Source: Streptomyces sp. BK340
GTDB taxonomy: Bacteria > Actinomycetota > Actinomycetes > Streptomycetales > Streptomycetaceae
Direction: 5' to 3'
DNA: 64,000 bases
Assembly: GCF_007827595.1 (NCBI RefSeq)
Contig: NZ_VISR01000003.1
Location: 1 to 64,000, forward strand
Shown here: positions 1 through 7,938 of the stretch, one piece after another
Position numbering within the stretch: the stretch's first letter is position 1
Layout: every line of letters begins with the position of its first letter
Program-made: the position numbers and the translations under genes
The notes under the pieces: model-generated
Databases searched by the model: none
What the model saw: only the letters and a program-made list of their open reading frames with translations
Told to the model about the DNA's origin: nothing

Positions 1-1
1 C

Positions 2-91
2 GAGGACTTCCGCCCGGCACGCCGAGAGCACGCACCAGACGCCGCGAGGCCGCCCTTCGGGCGACGACGGGAATTTGACGACAGGACCTAG
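2..91 (+). CDS. possible 3' end of an upstream gene (partial)
   Basis: An open frame runs from the left edge to a TAG at 89-91 and encodes 29 residues rich in Arg and Pro (ending REFDDRT). It would overlap the stop of the convergent gene at 88 by a few bases, a usual arrangement here. There is too little sequence to name it, and a chance open frame in GC-rich DNA is equally possible. Confidence 0.2.
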   Translation, partial: EDFRPARREHAPDAARPPFGRRREFDDRT

Positions 92-528
92 GGGCCGGCA
101 CCGAAGGCACGGGCGACGGCGAGGCTGTCCTCGTAGACATGGTGGCGCACGACCAGGCCGTCCCGGACGGTGAGGTGCGGGGCGAACCGGGCGGTGTAGG
201 AGCGGCCGGTCGGTTCGGCCGTCTGCCGGATGGCGCCGAGGACGACCGCGTCGTCGCCGTCGACCAGGATGCGCTCGATCCGGGTGTCCGCCTTCTCCGG
301 GATGTGGTGGGCGGCCAGCTCGCGGTAGTGGGCGACGGCGTCGGCACGGGTGGAGCGGTGCCGGATCCACGGGGTGTCGGCGCGGCCGTGCTCCTCCTCC
401 GGCCAGCTCAGCTTCCAGTCGCTGTGCTCCGCGTACAGCTCGCCGATCCGCTCGGGGTCGCCCCGGCCGATCCGGCGGAGCAGTTCCTCCACGACGGAGC
501 GGGTCGGGGTGGTGCAGGTGGGAAGCAT
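88..528 (-). CDS. SnoaL-like / NTF2-fold small protein
   Basis: 146 residues, the usual size of a single NTF2-fold (SnoaL-like) domain. The N-terminal helix (EELLRRIGRGDPERIGELY), the W-x-L-x-W segment near residue 40 and the C-terminal strand-turn-strand (VRDGLVVRHHVYEDS) match the family's cone-shaped alpha+beta fold, in which one buried pocket binds small hydrophobic molecules. Members range from polyketide cyclases and ketosteroid isomerases to proteins of unknown substrate, so the reaction cannot be named. The ATG at 528 is preceded by an AAAGGGG-type ribosome site. The gene is isolated, convergent with whatever lies to the left and divergent from the F420 enzyme to the right. Confidence 0.85.
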   Translation of the reverse strand: MLPTCTTPTRSVVEELLRRIGRGDPERIGELYAEHSDWKLSWPEEEHGRADTPWIRHRSTRADAVAHYRELAAHHIPEKADTRIERILVDGDDAVVLGAIRQTAEPTGRSYTARFAPHLTVRDGLVVRHHVYEDSLAVARAFGAGP

Positions 529-543
529 GAGCGCCGAGCCCCT

Positions 544-567
544 TTCTCGTCTTCTCGTCTTCTCTTC
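544..567. repeat. 8-bp tandem pyrimidine repeat upstream of the SnoaL-like gene
   Basis: Two perfect copies of TTCTCGTC are followed by the variant TTCTCTTC. On the coding strand of the gene at 88-528 this is a purine-rich AGAAGA-type tract in the 5' leader. The rest of 529-758 is the divergent promoter region; it also contains the palindrome GGTGATCACC at 593-602. I see no gene in it. Confidence 0.6.
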
Positions 568-758
568 TCCGGGCCGGCCGCGGCGGGCGCGTGGTGATCA
601 CCCGGGATCACTGTGCCCCAGCCGTCCGGGGCGGCGCGATGACCCGCGGGGTAATCACCCGCCCGGGCGAATCGGCCTGCGGTACGGATGATCCGGGCGG
701 CCGCGGGTGTTGTAGCCGGTCGCAGTGAGTCGTTGGACCGACCGAGGAGACGGTTGCC

Positions 759-1208
759 ATGCCGCTTGAGGGCGAGTACGAACCCAGCCCGACGCAGTGG
801 GTGCGCGAGCAGGTCGAGCTCTACGAGAGTTCGGGCGGGACGAAGGGCACGACGCTGATGGACACCGGGATGCCGGTGATCATCCTGACCACCCGGGGCG
901 GCAGGAGCGGAAAGATCCGCAAGACGCCGCTGATGCGGGTGGAGCACGAGGGACGCTACGCCGCGGTCGCCTCCCTCGGCGGCGCGCCCAAGCACCCCGT
1001 CTGGTACTTCAACGTGAAGGCCGACCCCCATGTGGAGCTGCAGGACGGTGCGACCAGGCAGGACATGAGGGCCCGTGAGGTCACCGGCGCGGAGAAGGCC
1101 GAGTGGTGGGAGCGGGCCGTGGCCGCGTACCCGCCCTACGCCGACTACCAGAAGAAGACCTCGCGGGAGATCCCGGTGTTCGTCCTGGAGCGGTTCGGCG
1201 GGAGCTGA
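759..1208 (+). CDS. F420-dependent nitroreductase-family protein (Ddn/DUF385-like)
   Basis: 149 residues with the split-barrel pattern of the Ddn family: an N-terminal helix ([13 protein letters not shown]), a strand carrying [20 protein letters not shown] near residues 43-63, then [21 protein letters not shown]. The TTxGRxSGxxRxTPL and SxGGAPxHPxWYxNLxA motifs are the family's deazaflavin (F420) and phosphate-binding segments. Such enzymes transfer hydride from F420H2 to quinones, nitro compounds or other oxidants in the cytoplasm. The ATG has a GAGGAGA ribosome site 8 bases upstream. The gene stands alone and is followed by a strong terminator at 1291. The physiological substrate is unknown. 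Confidence 0.9.
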   Translation: MPLEGEYEPSPTQWVREQVELYESSGGTKGTTLMDTGMPVIILTTRGGRSGKIRKTPLMRVEHEGRYAAVASLGGAPKHPVWYFNVKADPHVELQDGATRQDMRAREVTGAEKAEWWERAVAAYPPYADYQKKTSREIPVFVLERFGGS

Positions 1209-1290
1209 TTCAGGCCGGGAAACGGCCCGTTCCAGAAAAATCTGTGTCCGGGAGGCATGAACCGGCTTCCGGCCGGGCAGTCGTGCGTCA

Positions 1291-1325
1291 GGGCCCCGCC
1301 GCGTTCCCCCGTCGCGGCGGGGCCC
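1291..1325 (+). terminator. strong stem-loop terminator
   Basis: Perfect 13-bp arms (GGGCCCCGCCGCG and its complement, 1291-1303 and 1313-1325) flank a 9-base loop, followed by TTCT. It lies about 80 bases after the F420 enzyme stop and fits a factor-independent terminator of the GC-rich type. Confidence 0.8.
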
Positions 1326-1479
1326 TTCTGTGCGTGTCGGCGAGAGGCCGTCGGACGCCGGCAGCGCCGATCGCGACGAGACGGCAACATCCCGCGTGAC
1401 CTGGCCGATCACCATCTCAGCGCCGCGTCGCGCAGCCGCGCCCCTGTCCGGGCGGATCACACCGTGCCGGCGGACGAAA

Positions 1480-1521
1480 ACGGGGAACGCGTCTGACGAG
1501 ACGGGGAACGCGTCTGACGAG
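1480..1521. repeat. perfect 21-bp tandem duplication
   Basis: Two adjacent identical 21-base units (start ACGGGGAACGCG, end TCTGACGAG) occupy 1480-1500 and 1501-1521, just upstream of the ribosome site of the gene at 1549. The unit is a multiple of three and keeps an open frame, but the ribosome site at about 1540 places the start after it. The rest of 1209-1548 holds the terminator and nothing else recognisable. Confidence 0.85.
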
Positions 1522-1548
1522 GAGGAGCCGACGCAGCGAGGAGGAGAC

Positions 1549-2565
1549 ATGCGTGGCGACGGCAACAGGTCGTACGGCCACAGGACGTTCACCCGGTCCA
1601 AGAGCCACTTCACGGACCGGATCACCTCCGACGGCAGGGACGGATGGCCGGTGGAAGCGGGACGGTACCGCCTGGTGGTCTCCCGTGCCTGTCCATGGGC
1701 CGGCCGGGCGGTGATATCGCGGCGGCTGCTGGGGCTGGAGGACGTGCTGTCGATGGCCGTCGCCGACCCGATCCAGGACGACCGCAGCTGGCGCTTCACC
1801 CTGGACCCCGGCGGCCGCGACCCGGTGCTCGGCATCCGGTTGCTCAGCGAGGCCTACGACAGGCGGGAGACGGACGCTCCGGGCGGGGTGAGCGTGCCCT
1901 CCGTCGTGGACGTGCCCAGCGGGCAACTGGTCACCAACGACTTCCAGCGCATCACCCTGGACCTGGCCACCGAGTGGACGGCCCTGCACCGCGCGGGCGC
2001 ACCGGACCTGTACCCGGCCGGCCTGCGCGAGGAGATCGACGAGGTGATGGCGGAGGTGTACGAGGACGTGAACAACGGCGTCTACCGCGCCGGATTCGCC
2101 ACCCACCAGGCGCAGTACGAGGAGGCGTGCGCGGCGCTCTTCCGGCGGCTGGAACTGCTTGCCGCGCGGCTGGCCGGGCAGCGCTACCTGGTCGGCGACA
2201 CCATCACGGAGGCGGACATCCGGCTGTTCACCACACTGGTCCGATTCGACGCCGTCTACCACGGCCACTTCAAGTGCAACCGCTGGAAGCTGGCGGAGAA
2301 CCCGGTGCTGTGGGCATACGCCCGGGACCTCTTCCAGACACCGGGCTTCGGCGACACCGTCGACTTCGACCACATCAAGCGGCACTACTACCAGGTGCAC
2401 ACCGGCATCAATCCCACCGGCATCGTGCCGCTCGGCCCGGATCTGGCCGGCTGGCTGACCCCGCACCACCGGGAGCGGCTCGGCGGCCGGCCGTTCGGGG
2501 ACGGGACGCCGCCGGGCCCGGTGCCCCCGGGTGAACGGGTGGCGCCACGAGGACGCCCCGCATGA
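1549..2565 (+). CDS. glutathionyl-hydroquinone reductase-like (Xi-class GST family)
   Basis: 338 residues, the size of the YqjG/PcpF/Ecm4 family. The N-terminal thioredoxin-like domain carries the diagnostic SRACPWAGRAVI segment, with catalytic Cys at residue 48 in a CPWA motif. The all-helical C-terminal half contains YEDVNNGVYRAGFATHQAQY, DTITEADIRLFTTLVRFDAVY and the HFKCN segment typical of the family. These enzymes reduce thiol-hydroquinone adducts or open thiolated quinones. Actinomycetes generally make mycothiol rather than glutathione, so the thiol partner here is probably different. ATG 1549 is chosen because GAGGAGGAGAC precedes it directly; the frame is open further upstream through the tandem repeat but has no ribosome site there. 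Confidence 0.88.
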   Translation: MRGDGNRSYGHRTFTRSKSHFTDRITSDGRDGWPVEAGRYRLVVSRACPWAGRAVISRRLLGLEDVLSMAVADPIQDDRSWRFTLDPGGRDPVLGIRLLSEAYDRRETDAPGGVSVPSVVDVPSGQLVTNDFQRITLDLATEWTALHRAGAPDLYPAGLREEIDEVMAEVYEDVNNGVYRAGFATHQAQYEEACAALFRRLELLAARLAGQRYLVGDTITEADIRLFTTLVRFDAVYHGHFKCNRWKLAENPVLWAYARDLFQTPGFGDTVDFDHIKRHYYQVHTGINPTGIVPLGPDLAGWLTPHHRERLGGRPFGDGTPPGPVPPGERVAPRGRPA

Positions 2566-2593
2566 GGGCCGCGAGGAAGGAGTCACCAGCACC

Positions 2594-2896
2594 ATGACGA
2601 AGAACAAGAAGAAGAAACTCCCGCTCGTCTACCAGCCGCTCGGCTTCGTGCTCAGCTGGGCGGGCGGGGCGCTTGCGGGGATCGCCTTCCGCAAGGCGTG
2701 GATGGCGATCCGCCATGAGGAGGACGCCCCCGACGCACTGGACCAGGACCGCGGCTGGGGCGAGATCCTGCTCGCGGCGGCGGTCCAGGGCGCCATCTTC
2801 GCGGTGGTGCGCAGCGCCGTCGACCGCGGCGGCGCCAAGGCCATCGAGCGGTCGACGGGTGCGTGGCCGGTCACCGACAAGGGCGGCCGGGACTGA
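2594..2896 (+). CDS. DUF4235 small membrane protein
   Basis: 100 residues. A lysine-rich start (KNKKKKLPL) leads into a transmembrane segment around residues 15-33 with the family's GxxLxxxAFRKxWxxI pattern, then an acidic stretch (EEDAPDALDQDRGW) and a second hydrophobic segment (ILLAAAVQGAIFAVVRSAVDRGG). This two-helix layout is that of DUF4235 proteins, common in actinobacteria and often near stress genes; their function is unknown. ATG 2594 follows an AAGGAG site. It lies 28 bases after the preceding gene on the same strand and may be cotranscribed with it. Confidence 0.85.
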   Translation: MTKNKKKKLPLVYQPLGFVLSWAGGALAGIAFRKAWMAIRHEEDAPDALDQDRGWGEILLAAAVQGAIFAVVRSAVDRGGAKAIERSTGAWPVTDKGGRD

Positions 2897-2916
2897 GCCG
2901 GGGCCGCACGGCGCGC

Positions 2917-3309
2917 TCAGCCCTGCTTGGGTGCCGTGGGCCGGACCAGACGCAGGGTGAAGGAGTGGCCGGCGGGGTCGGCGTAGCCGCGTGTCTCGTG
3001 CGGCCCCGCCGGGTCCCCCGTGTCGACCGGCCGGCCACCGAGTCCGACGATACGGCGCTCGACCTCGTCCAGATCCTCCACCAGGAAGTCCAGGTGGGCC
3101 TGGAGGGAGTTCTCCGGGCGCGGCCAGCTGGGCGGCGTCGCGTTGACGTCACGCCGGAAGGCGAGCCGGACTCCGTCGGCACCGCGGATCTCCACCAGGT
3201 TGGCGGAGGCGTCCGTCTGGACACCCTCCAGCAACTCCAGGTAGAAGGCGGCGAGCCGCTCGGGCTCCGCGCAGTCGAGCACCACGACGCACGCCTTGAC
3301 CATTGTCAT
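2917..3309 (-). CDS. VOC-family (glyoxalase/bleomycin-resistance fold) protein
   Basis: 130 residues with the beta-alpha-beta-beta-beta vicinal oxygen chelate fold: start VVLDCAEPERLAAFYLELL, mid-strand GVRLAFRRDV, then LDFLVEDLDEVERRIVGLGG and the C-terminal DPAGHSFTLRLV. This matches the PhnB/glyoxalase-like 'DP-G-H-x-F' subgroup. Members bind metal and act on, or sequester, small molecules; many in Streptomyces have no known substrate. It is convergent with DUF4235, with about 20 bases between them, and in line with the downstream-transcribed PPOX gene to its right. Confidence 0.85.
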   Translation of the reverse strand: MTMVKACVVVLDCAEPERLAAFYLELLEGVQTDASANLVEIRGADGVRLAFRRDVNATPPSWPRPENSLQAHLDFLVEDLDEVERRIVGLGGRPVDTGDPAGPHETRGYADPAGHSFTLRLVRPTAPKQG

Positions 3310-3361
3310 GTTTCCTCCCAGGGGCTGTCCTCTCCCCTGCGGATGTCCCCGGACGCCGGTT

Positions 3362-3826
3362 TCAGTCGGCGACCAGCCACACTCCCTCGCGCATCAGCTC
3401 CCGCCCCTGCAGCTCGTTCTCCTCGCGCCAGGCCTGGACACGCTGCGGGAGGACGTTGAAGTACAGGTAGCGGGTGGTGAGTCGGCGCGGGTCGAAGCCG
3501 GTCTTGCCGGCGAAGATCTCGGCGTCCTCCTCGGGCAGGTCCTCGGGGGTCACGGCCCGGACGACGCCCTCGATGATGACGACGTCCCGGGTCGGTCCGA
3601 TGCCGATCCTGGCCTTGCCGGTGGCCACGAGGTTTCGGCCGGTGGGGCTCGCGGCCGGGGTGGCGATCAGCAGTGTGGCGCCGTCCCAGACGAACGACAG
3701 CGGGACCAGATAGGGCGCGCCGCCGTCCTCGCCCGCCGTGGCGACCCAGGCGTCCTCGTCGTGCTCCAGCCGGTGGAGAGTGTCCTTCTTGCGCTGTTCC
3801 GCGGTGCGGGCGGGCGGCGGGGTCAT
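3362..3826 (-). CDS. pyridoxamine 5'-phosphate oxidase-fold, probably F420-dependent
   Basis: 154 residues of split-barrel fold. WVATAGEDGGAPYLVPLSF near residue 27, LLIATPAASPTGRNLVATGKARI in the middle and VVIIEGVVRAV afterwards match the PPOX-class enzymes that actinobacteria use mostly with F420. The typical job is reduction of small aromatics or quinones in the cytoplasm; the substrate is not visible. It lies 65 bases downstream of the TetR gene at 3892-4611 on the same strand, so the two could share a transcript. Confidence 0.85.
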   Translation of the reverse strand: MTPPPARTAEQRKKDTLHRLEHDEDAWVATAGEDGGAPYLVPLSFVWDGATLLIATPAASPTGRNLVATGKARIGIGPTRDVVIIEGVVRAVTPEDLPEEDAEIFAGKTGFDPRRLTTRYLYFNVLPQRVQAWREENELQGRELMREGVWLVAD

Positions 3827-3891
3827 GTCGTACGGCCTCCTCGGGACGGGCTTGTGCTCGTATGACGTGTGAACGGCGTCCAGTGTGACCG

Positions 3892-4611
3892 TCAGCCTTC
3901 CGTCTGCGCACGGAAGTGATCAAGGCGTGTCTGTGCCGCCGTCAGCAGCAGCTCCAGTGCGGCCGGGTAGGAACTGGTCCGCATGGAGGCGACGAGGTGG
4001 CGGGCGGTGGCCGCGATGTTCGGGTGGGTGTCGGCCGGCAGCCGGGCGTAGGTGTCCTGCCACACCTCGGCCTCCGCCTGCTGGGCGGCCCGGGGCAGGG
4101 CGGTGACGGCGGAGTCCAGGGCGCCGAAGGCGAGGGCCTGGTCGACGAAGGCGTGGTAGATCCGTACCGCCTCCGGATCCGGGAACCCGGCCCGGCGCAG
4201 CACGCCGATCATGCTCTCGACCGCCTGGATCTCGTGCACCCGGCCGGTCACCCGGTGGGCGCTGAGCATCGCCGCCCGGGGGTGGGCGAGGGCGCCCGCG
4301 TGCATGCGCAGGCCGAGGTCGCGCAGGTCTGCGCGCCAGTCGCCGGTGGGCCGCCAGACCCGCAGGGTACGGCCGATCAGCTCGTCGGCGATGGCGAGCA
4401 TCAGGTCGTCGGTGTGCCGGAAGTACCGGTACAGGGAGCTGGGGTCGGCGCCCAGGGCGCGCCCGAGGCGCCGGACGGAGAGGGCGTCGGCGCCGTGCTC
4501 CTCGATCAGCCGGAGCGCGGTCTCGACGATCAGATCGGCGGAGAGCACGACGCCCTGTTTGGTGGGGCGCCTGCGCTGCCGGCCGGCGGCCGGGACGACA
4601 CGGTCGGTCAT
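3892..4611 (-). CDS. TetR-family transcriptional repressor
   Basis: 239 residues. The N-terminal helix-turn-helix spans about residues 22-65 (IVETALRLIEEHGADALSVRRLGRALG, then SSLYRYFRHTDDLMLAI). The long C-terminal ligand domain resembles the tetracyclin repressor-like C-terminal subgroups. A basic tail precedes the HTH. It is divergent from the permease/amidohydrolase/PucR group that begins at 4737, which is its most likely target. The intergenic region contains the short palindrome CAAC-ACC-GTTG at 4648-4658 and a TTGACC-like -35 at 4656. Confidence 0.9.
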   Translation of the reverse strand: MTDRVVPAAGRQRRRPTKQGVVLSADLIVETALRLIEEHGADALSVRRLGRALGADPSSLYRYFRHTDDLMLAIADELIGRTLRVWRPTGDWRADLRDLGLRMHAGALAHPRAAMLSAHRVTGRVHEIQAVESMIGVLRRAGFPDPEAVRIYHAFVDQALAFGALDSAVTALPRAAQQAEAEVWQDTYARLPADTHPNIAATARHLVASMRTSSYPAALELLLTAAQTRLDHFRAQTEG

Positions 4612-4736
4612 GGGAGCCCTCCCTGGTGTGTGCCCGGCACCTTATGACAACACCGTTGACCTGTGAAGTCCACGGGCGGTTTCATCTGCGGTCACCGGGG
4701 CCGACCAGGCCCCCCGGTGCGAGCGGAGAACCGGCG

Positions 4737-6239
4737 ATGAGCGAGACCCCCTTCGGTGTGGATCCACCCGCGCAGCCCGAGCTGCGCAAGTCCCTGAGCG
4801 TGCTGGACGGCGTCGCCGTCGCCGCCTCCAGTACGGCCGCGACCACCAGCATCGGCATCGGCCTCGGCGTGACGGCCGGTGTGGTCGGCCTGCATCTGCC
4901 GGCCATCATGCTGCTGGCCTTCGTGCCGATCCTCGGCATCGCCGGTGCCTACTCCCGGCTGAACCGGGTGGAGCCCAACGCGGGCAACGGCTACGTGTGG
5001 GTGGGCCGCAGCCTCAGCCCCTGGCTCGGCTTCATGGTGGGCTGGGTGAACTTCGTGGCGAGCGTGGCGTTCCTCGCGTACACCACGGCGGTCACCGGTT
5101 CCGCGATGCTGCAGCTGGCCGGGGACGCGGGCCTGCACCGGATCGGCTCGCTCGCCCTGGACCCGGACTCGACCGCGCAGACCACGGCGGTGGGCATCCT
5201 GGTCCTCGTCGTGGTGACCGTCACCGCCGTGACCGGCGTCCGCACCGCGGCCCGGCTGCAGACCTGGCTGCTGGTCTTCGAGTACACCGTGCTGCTGGGC
5301 TTCTGCGGATACGGCATCGTGGCCGGCCCGCACCCCTTCCGGCTGTCCTGGTTCAACCCGTTCGAGATCCCCTCGGCGACCGGACTGGCGCAGGGTCTGC
5401 TGCTGTCGGTGTTCTGCTACTGGGGCTTCGACGCCGCGTTCACCGTCAACGAGGAGGTACGCGACCCCCGGGACGCCTCCAGGGCCGGGACCATCACCCT
5501 GGTGACCATGCTCGGGCTCTTCCTGCTCGGCTCGATCGCCTTCCAACGGGTGCTGTCCGAAGGCGAGTTGGCCGGACACGGAGCACAGGGCCTGGCGTAC
5601 TTCGGTGACCGGCTGGCCGCTCAGCCGCTGGCCGCACTGCCCCTGGTGGCGCTCATGTTCTCGGCGGTGGCCTCGCTGCAGGCCGGGGTCATCCCCACGG
5701 CCCGCGGCATGTTCGCGATGAGCCGGGACCGTACCCTCGGACCGGTGTGGTCCAAGGTCAGCCCCCGGTACGGGACGCCGGCGGTCGGCACGCTGCTGAT
5801 CGGGGCCCTGGCCACGGCGGTCGCGGTGCTCGCGCTGGTGATCCCGCGCCTGTCCGACATGATCAACGCGACGGTGAACGCCGTCGGCATCGTCGTCGCC
5901 CTGTCCTACGCGCTCACCGCGCTCGCCGCCGCCGCGCGCTTCCGGTCCCTGCTGCGCGAGGACTGGCGCCAGGGGGTACGGGCGGTGGTGCTGCCCACGC
6001 TGAGCGCCCTCGCCCTGCTGGGTCTCGGCGGCTACCTCGGCTGGTCCTTCTACACCTCCGCCGACCACTTCGAGGTCAGTGCGGACAACGGCTGGTTCCT
6101 GCTGCTCATGCCGCTGCTGATGATCGCGTCCGGGTTCGTCGTCGCCGCGTGGGCGAAGTGGGTGCGCCGATCACCGTACTTCCGTACCGGCGTCGGTACC
6201 GACGCCGACTCCCAGCGGCTTCTGACCACCGCCAACTGA
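4737..6239 (+). CDS. APC-family amino acid/amine permease
   Basis: 500 residues with about 12 hydrophobic segments. The first (SVLDGVAVAASSTAATTSIG) and the following conserved NRVEPNAGNGYVWVGRSLSPWLGFMVGW stretch match the amino acid-polyamine-organocation superfamily, in which the first broken helix forms the substrate site. Downstream segments include FCYWGFDAAFTVNEEVRDP, the typical helix-6 region. It should act as a proton- or substrate-coupled importer in the cytoplasmic membrane. ATG 4737 has a GCGGAGAA ribosome site. The amidohydrolase starts 18 bases after its stop, so uptake and hydrolysis of one nitrogen compound is a reasonable joint role. The solute cannot be read from sequence. 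Confidence 0.9.
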   Translation: MSETPFGVDPPAQPELRKSLSVLDGVAVAASSTAATTSIGIGLGVTAGVVGLHLPAIMLLAFVPILGIAGAYSRLNRVEPNAGNGYVWVGRSLSPWLGFMVGWVNFVASVAFLAYTTAVTGSAMLQLAGDAGLHRIGSLALDPDSTAQTTAVGILVLVVVTVTAVTGVRTAARLQTWLLVFEYTVLLGFCGYGIVAGPHPFRLSWFNPFEIPSATGLAQGLLLSVFCYWGFDAAFTVNEEVRDPRDASRAGTITLVTMLGLFLLGSIAFQRVLSEGELAGHGAQGLAYFGDRLAAQPLAALPLVALMFSAVASLQAGVIPTARGMFAMSRDRTLGPVWSKVSPRYGTPAVGTLLIGALATAVAVLALVIPRLSDMINATVNAVGIVVALSYALTALAAAARFRSLLREDWRQGVRAVVLPTLSALALLGLGGYLGWSFYTSADHFEVSADNGWFLLLMPLLMIASGFVVAAWAKWVRRSPYFRTGVGTDADSQRLLTTAN

Positions 6240-6257
6240 CCTACCAGGAAAGGCATC

Positions 6258-7886
6258 ATGCACGCTGATCTGCTCTTCACCGGCGGCCCCGTCCTCACTC
6301 CGGACGGCCGCACCGCAACCGCCGTGGCGGTCACCGGGGGCCGCATCACCGCCGTCGGGCACGACGAGGTGCGCGAGCTGGCCGGGCCGCGCACGGAGGT
6401 GGTCGACCTGGCCGGGCGGCTGCTGCTGCCGGGCTTCCAGGACGCGCACGTCCACCCCGTGCCGGCCGGCCTCGAACTGTCCCAGTGCGACCTGAGCGGC
6501 AGGACGACCGCCGAGGACACCGTGGCCGCCGTGCGCGCGTACGCCGCGGCCCACCCCGAGCGGGAGTGGATCCTCGGGGGCGGCTGGTCGATGGAGGCGT
6601 TCGAGGGCGGTACGCCGACGAAGGAGCTGCTGGACGCCGCCGTCCCGGACCGGCCGGTGTACCTGCCCAACCGGGACCACCACGGCGCCTGGGTGAACAG
6701 CCGCGCGCTGGAGCTGGCCGGCATCGACAGGAACACCCCCGACCCGGCCGACGGACGGATCGAGCGGGACGCCTCGGGCGAGCCGAGCGGCACGCTGCAG
6801 GAGGGTGCGATGCAGCTGGTCGGCCGGCTGACCCCGCCCGCCACCGCGGCGGACCGGCTGGCCGCACTGCTGCACGCCCAGCGGCATCTGCACGCGCTCG
6901 GCATCACCGCCTGGCAGGACGCGCTGGTCGGGGACTTCCTCGGCATGGACGATCCGGCCGGGGCCTATCTGACGGCGGCCCGGGACGGCTCGCTGACGGC
7001 CCGGGTTACCGGCGCCCTGTGGTGGGACCGGGAGCGCGGGGGCGAGCAGATCCCCGAACTCGTCGAGAAGCGGGCCGCGTCGAGCCACGGCCGGTTCCGC
7101 GCGGGCACCGTGAAGCTGATGCTGGACGGGGTCGCCGAGAACCACACGGCCGCGCTGCTCGACCCCTACCTGGACCGGTGCGGCTGCGCGACCGCCAACC
7201 GCGGCAAGAGCTTCATCGATCCGGCCCGACTGCCGAGGTACGTGACCGAGCTGGACGCGCTCGGCTTCCAGTGCCACTTCCACGCGCTGGGCGACCGGGC
7301 CGTACGGGACGCGCTGGACGCCGTCGAGGCGGCGCGCGCCGCCAACGGGCCGAGCGACACCCGGCCGCACCTGGCGCACTTGCAGGTGGTGCACCCGGAC
7401 GACGTGCCGCGCTTCGCCCGGCTCGGCGCCACCGCCAACATCCAGCCGTTGTGGGCCGCGCACGAACCGCAGATGGACGAGCTCACCATCCCGTTCCTCG
7501 GGCCCGAACGGGCCGCGTGGCAGTACCCGTTCGGGGCCCTGCTGCGCTCCGGGGCGCGGCTGGCGGCGGGCAGTGACTGGCCGGTGAGCAGTCCCGATCC
7601 GCTCCAGGGCATCCATGTCGCGGTCAACCGCGTGGAACCGGACGGCACCGGGCCGGTGTTCCTGCCGGACGAGCGGATCAGCCTTGCGGACGCGCTCACG
7701 GCGTACACGGCCGGGTCGGCGTACGTGAACCATCTGGACGACACCGGCCGGGTGGCCGTCGGGGCACTCGCCGACCTGGTGGTGCTGGACCGGGATCCGC
7801 TCGCCGGGCCGCCGGAGGCGATCGCGGAGACGAGCGTGGCGCTCACCTACGTGGAAGGCGAACGGGTGTACACGTCCGGTGCGTGA
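6258..7886 (+). CDS. amidohydrolase family 3 (YtcJ-like metal-dependent hydrolase)
   Basis: 542 residues. The N-terminal beta-sandwich (LLFTGGPVLTPDGRTATAVAV) is followed by the metal-binding QDAHVHPVPAG near residue 64. TVKLMLDGVAENHTAALLDPY, FHALGDRAVRDALD, PHLAHLQVVHPDD and the final SDWPVSSPDPLQGIHVAV give the remaining metal and acid ligands of the YtcJ-like amidohydrolase_3 group. These enzymes hydrolyse amide or ester bonds of small molecules; substrates differ widely. The C-terminal strand GALADLVVLDRDPL closes the sandwich domain. It is cotranscribed with the APC permease upstream. Confidence 0.9.
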   Translation: MHADLLFTGGPVLTPDGRTATAVAVTGGRITAVGHDEVRELAGPRTEVVDLAGRLLLPGFQDAHVHPVPAGLELSQCDLSGRTTAEDTVAAVRAYAAAHPEREWILGGGWSMEAFEGGTPTKELLDAAVPDRPVYLPNRDHHGAWVNSRALELAGIDRNTPDPADGRIERDASGEPSGTLQEGAMQLVGRLTPPATAADRLAALLHAQRHLHALGITAWQDALVGDFLGMDDPAGAYLTAARDGSLTARVTGALWWDRERGGEQIPELVEKRAASSHGRFRAGTVKLMLDGVAENHTAALLDPYLDRCGCATANRGKSFIDPARLPRYVTELDALGFQCHFHALGDRAVRDALDAVEAARAANGPSDTRPHLAHLQVVHPDDVPRFARLGATANIQPLWAAHEPQMDELTIPFLGPERAAWQYPFGALLRSGARLAAGSDWPVSSPDPLQGIHVAVNRVEPDGTGPVFLPDERISLADALTAYTAGSAYVNHLDDTGRVAVGALADLVVLDRDPLAGPPEAIAETSVALTYVEGERVYTSGA

Positions 7887-7938
7887 GGTGCTCCGTTTGT
7901 CACCGGCGCTCAAGCACCGCACGGACAACTGTCCCTGA

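Noticed and set aside
1330..1548. An N-terminal extension of the GST-like protein through the 21-bp repeat
   Set aside because: The frame is open, but the ribosome site GAGGAGGAGAC lies just before ATG 1549 and family proteins start there.
4648..4684. CAAC-ACC-GTTG palindrome and TTGACC promoter before the APC permease
   Set aside because: The arms are only 4 bp and the -10 (GTTTCA) is weak. Mentioned with the TetR gene but not listed as a site.
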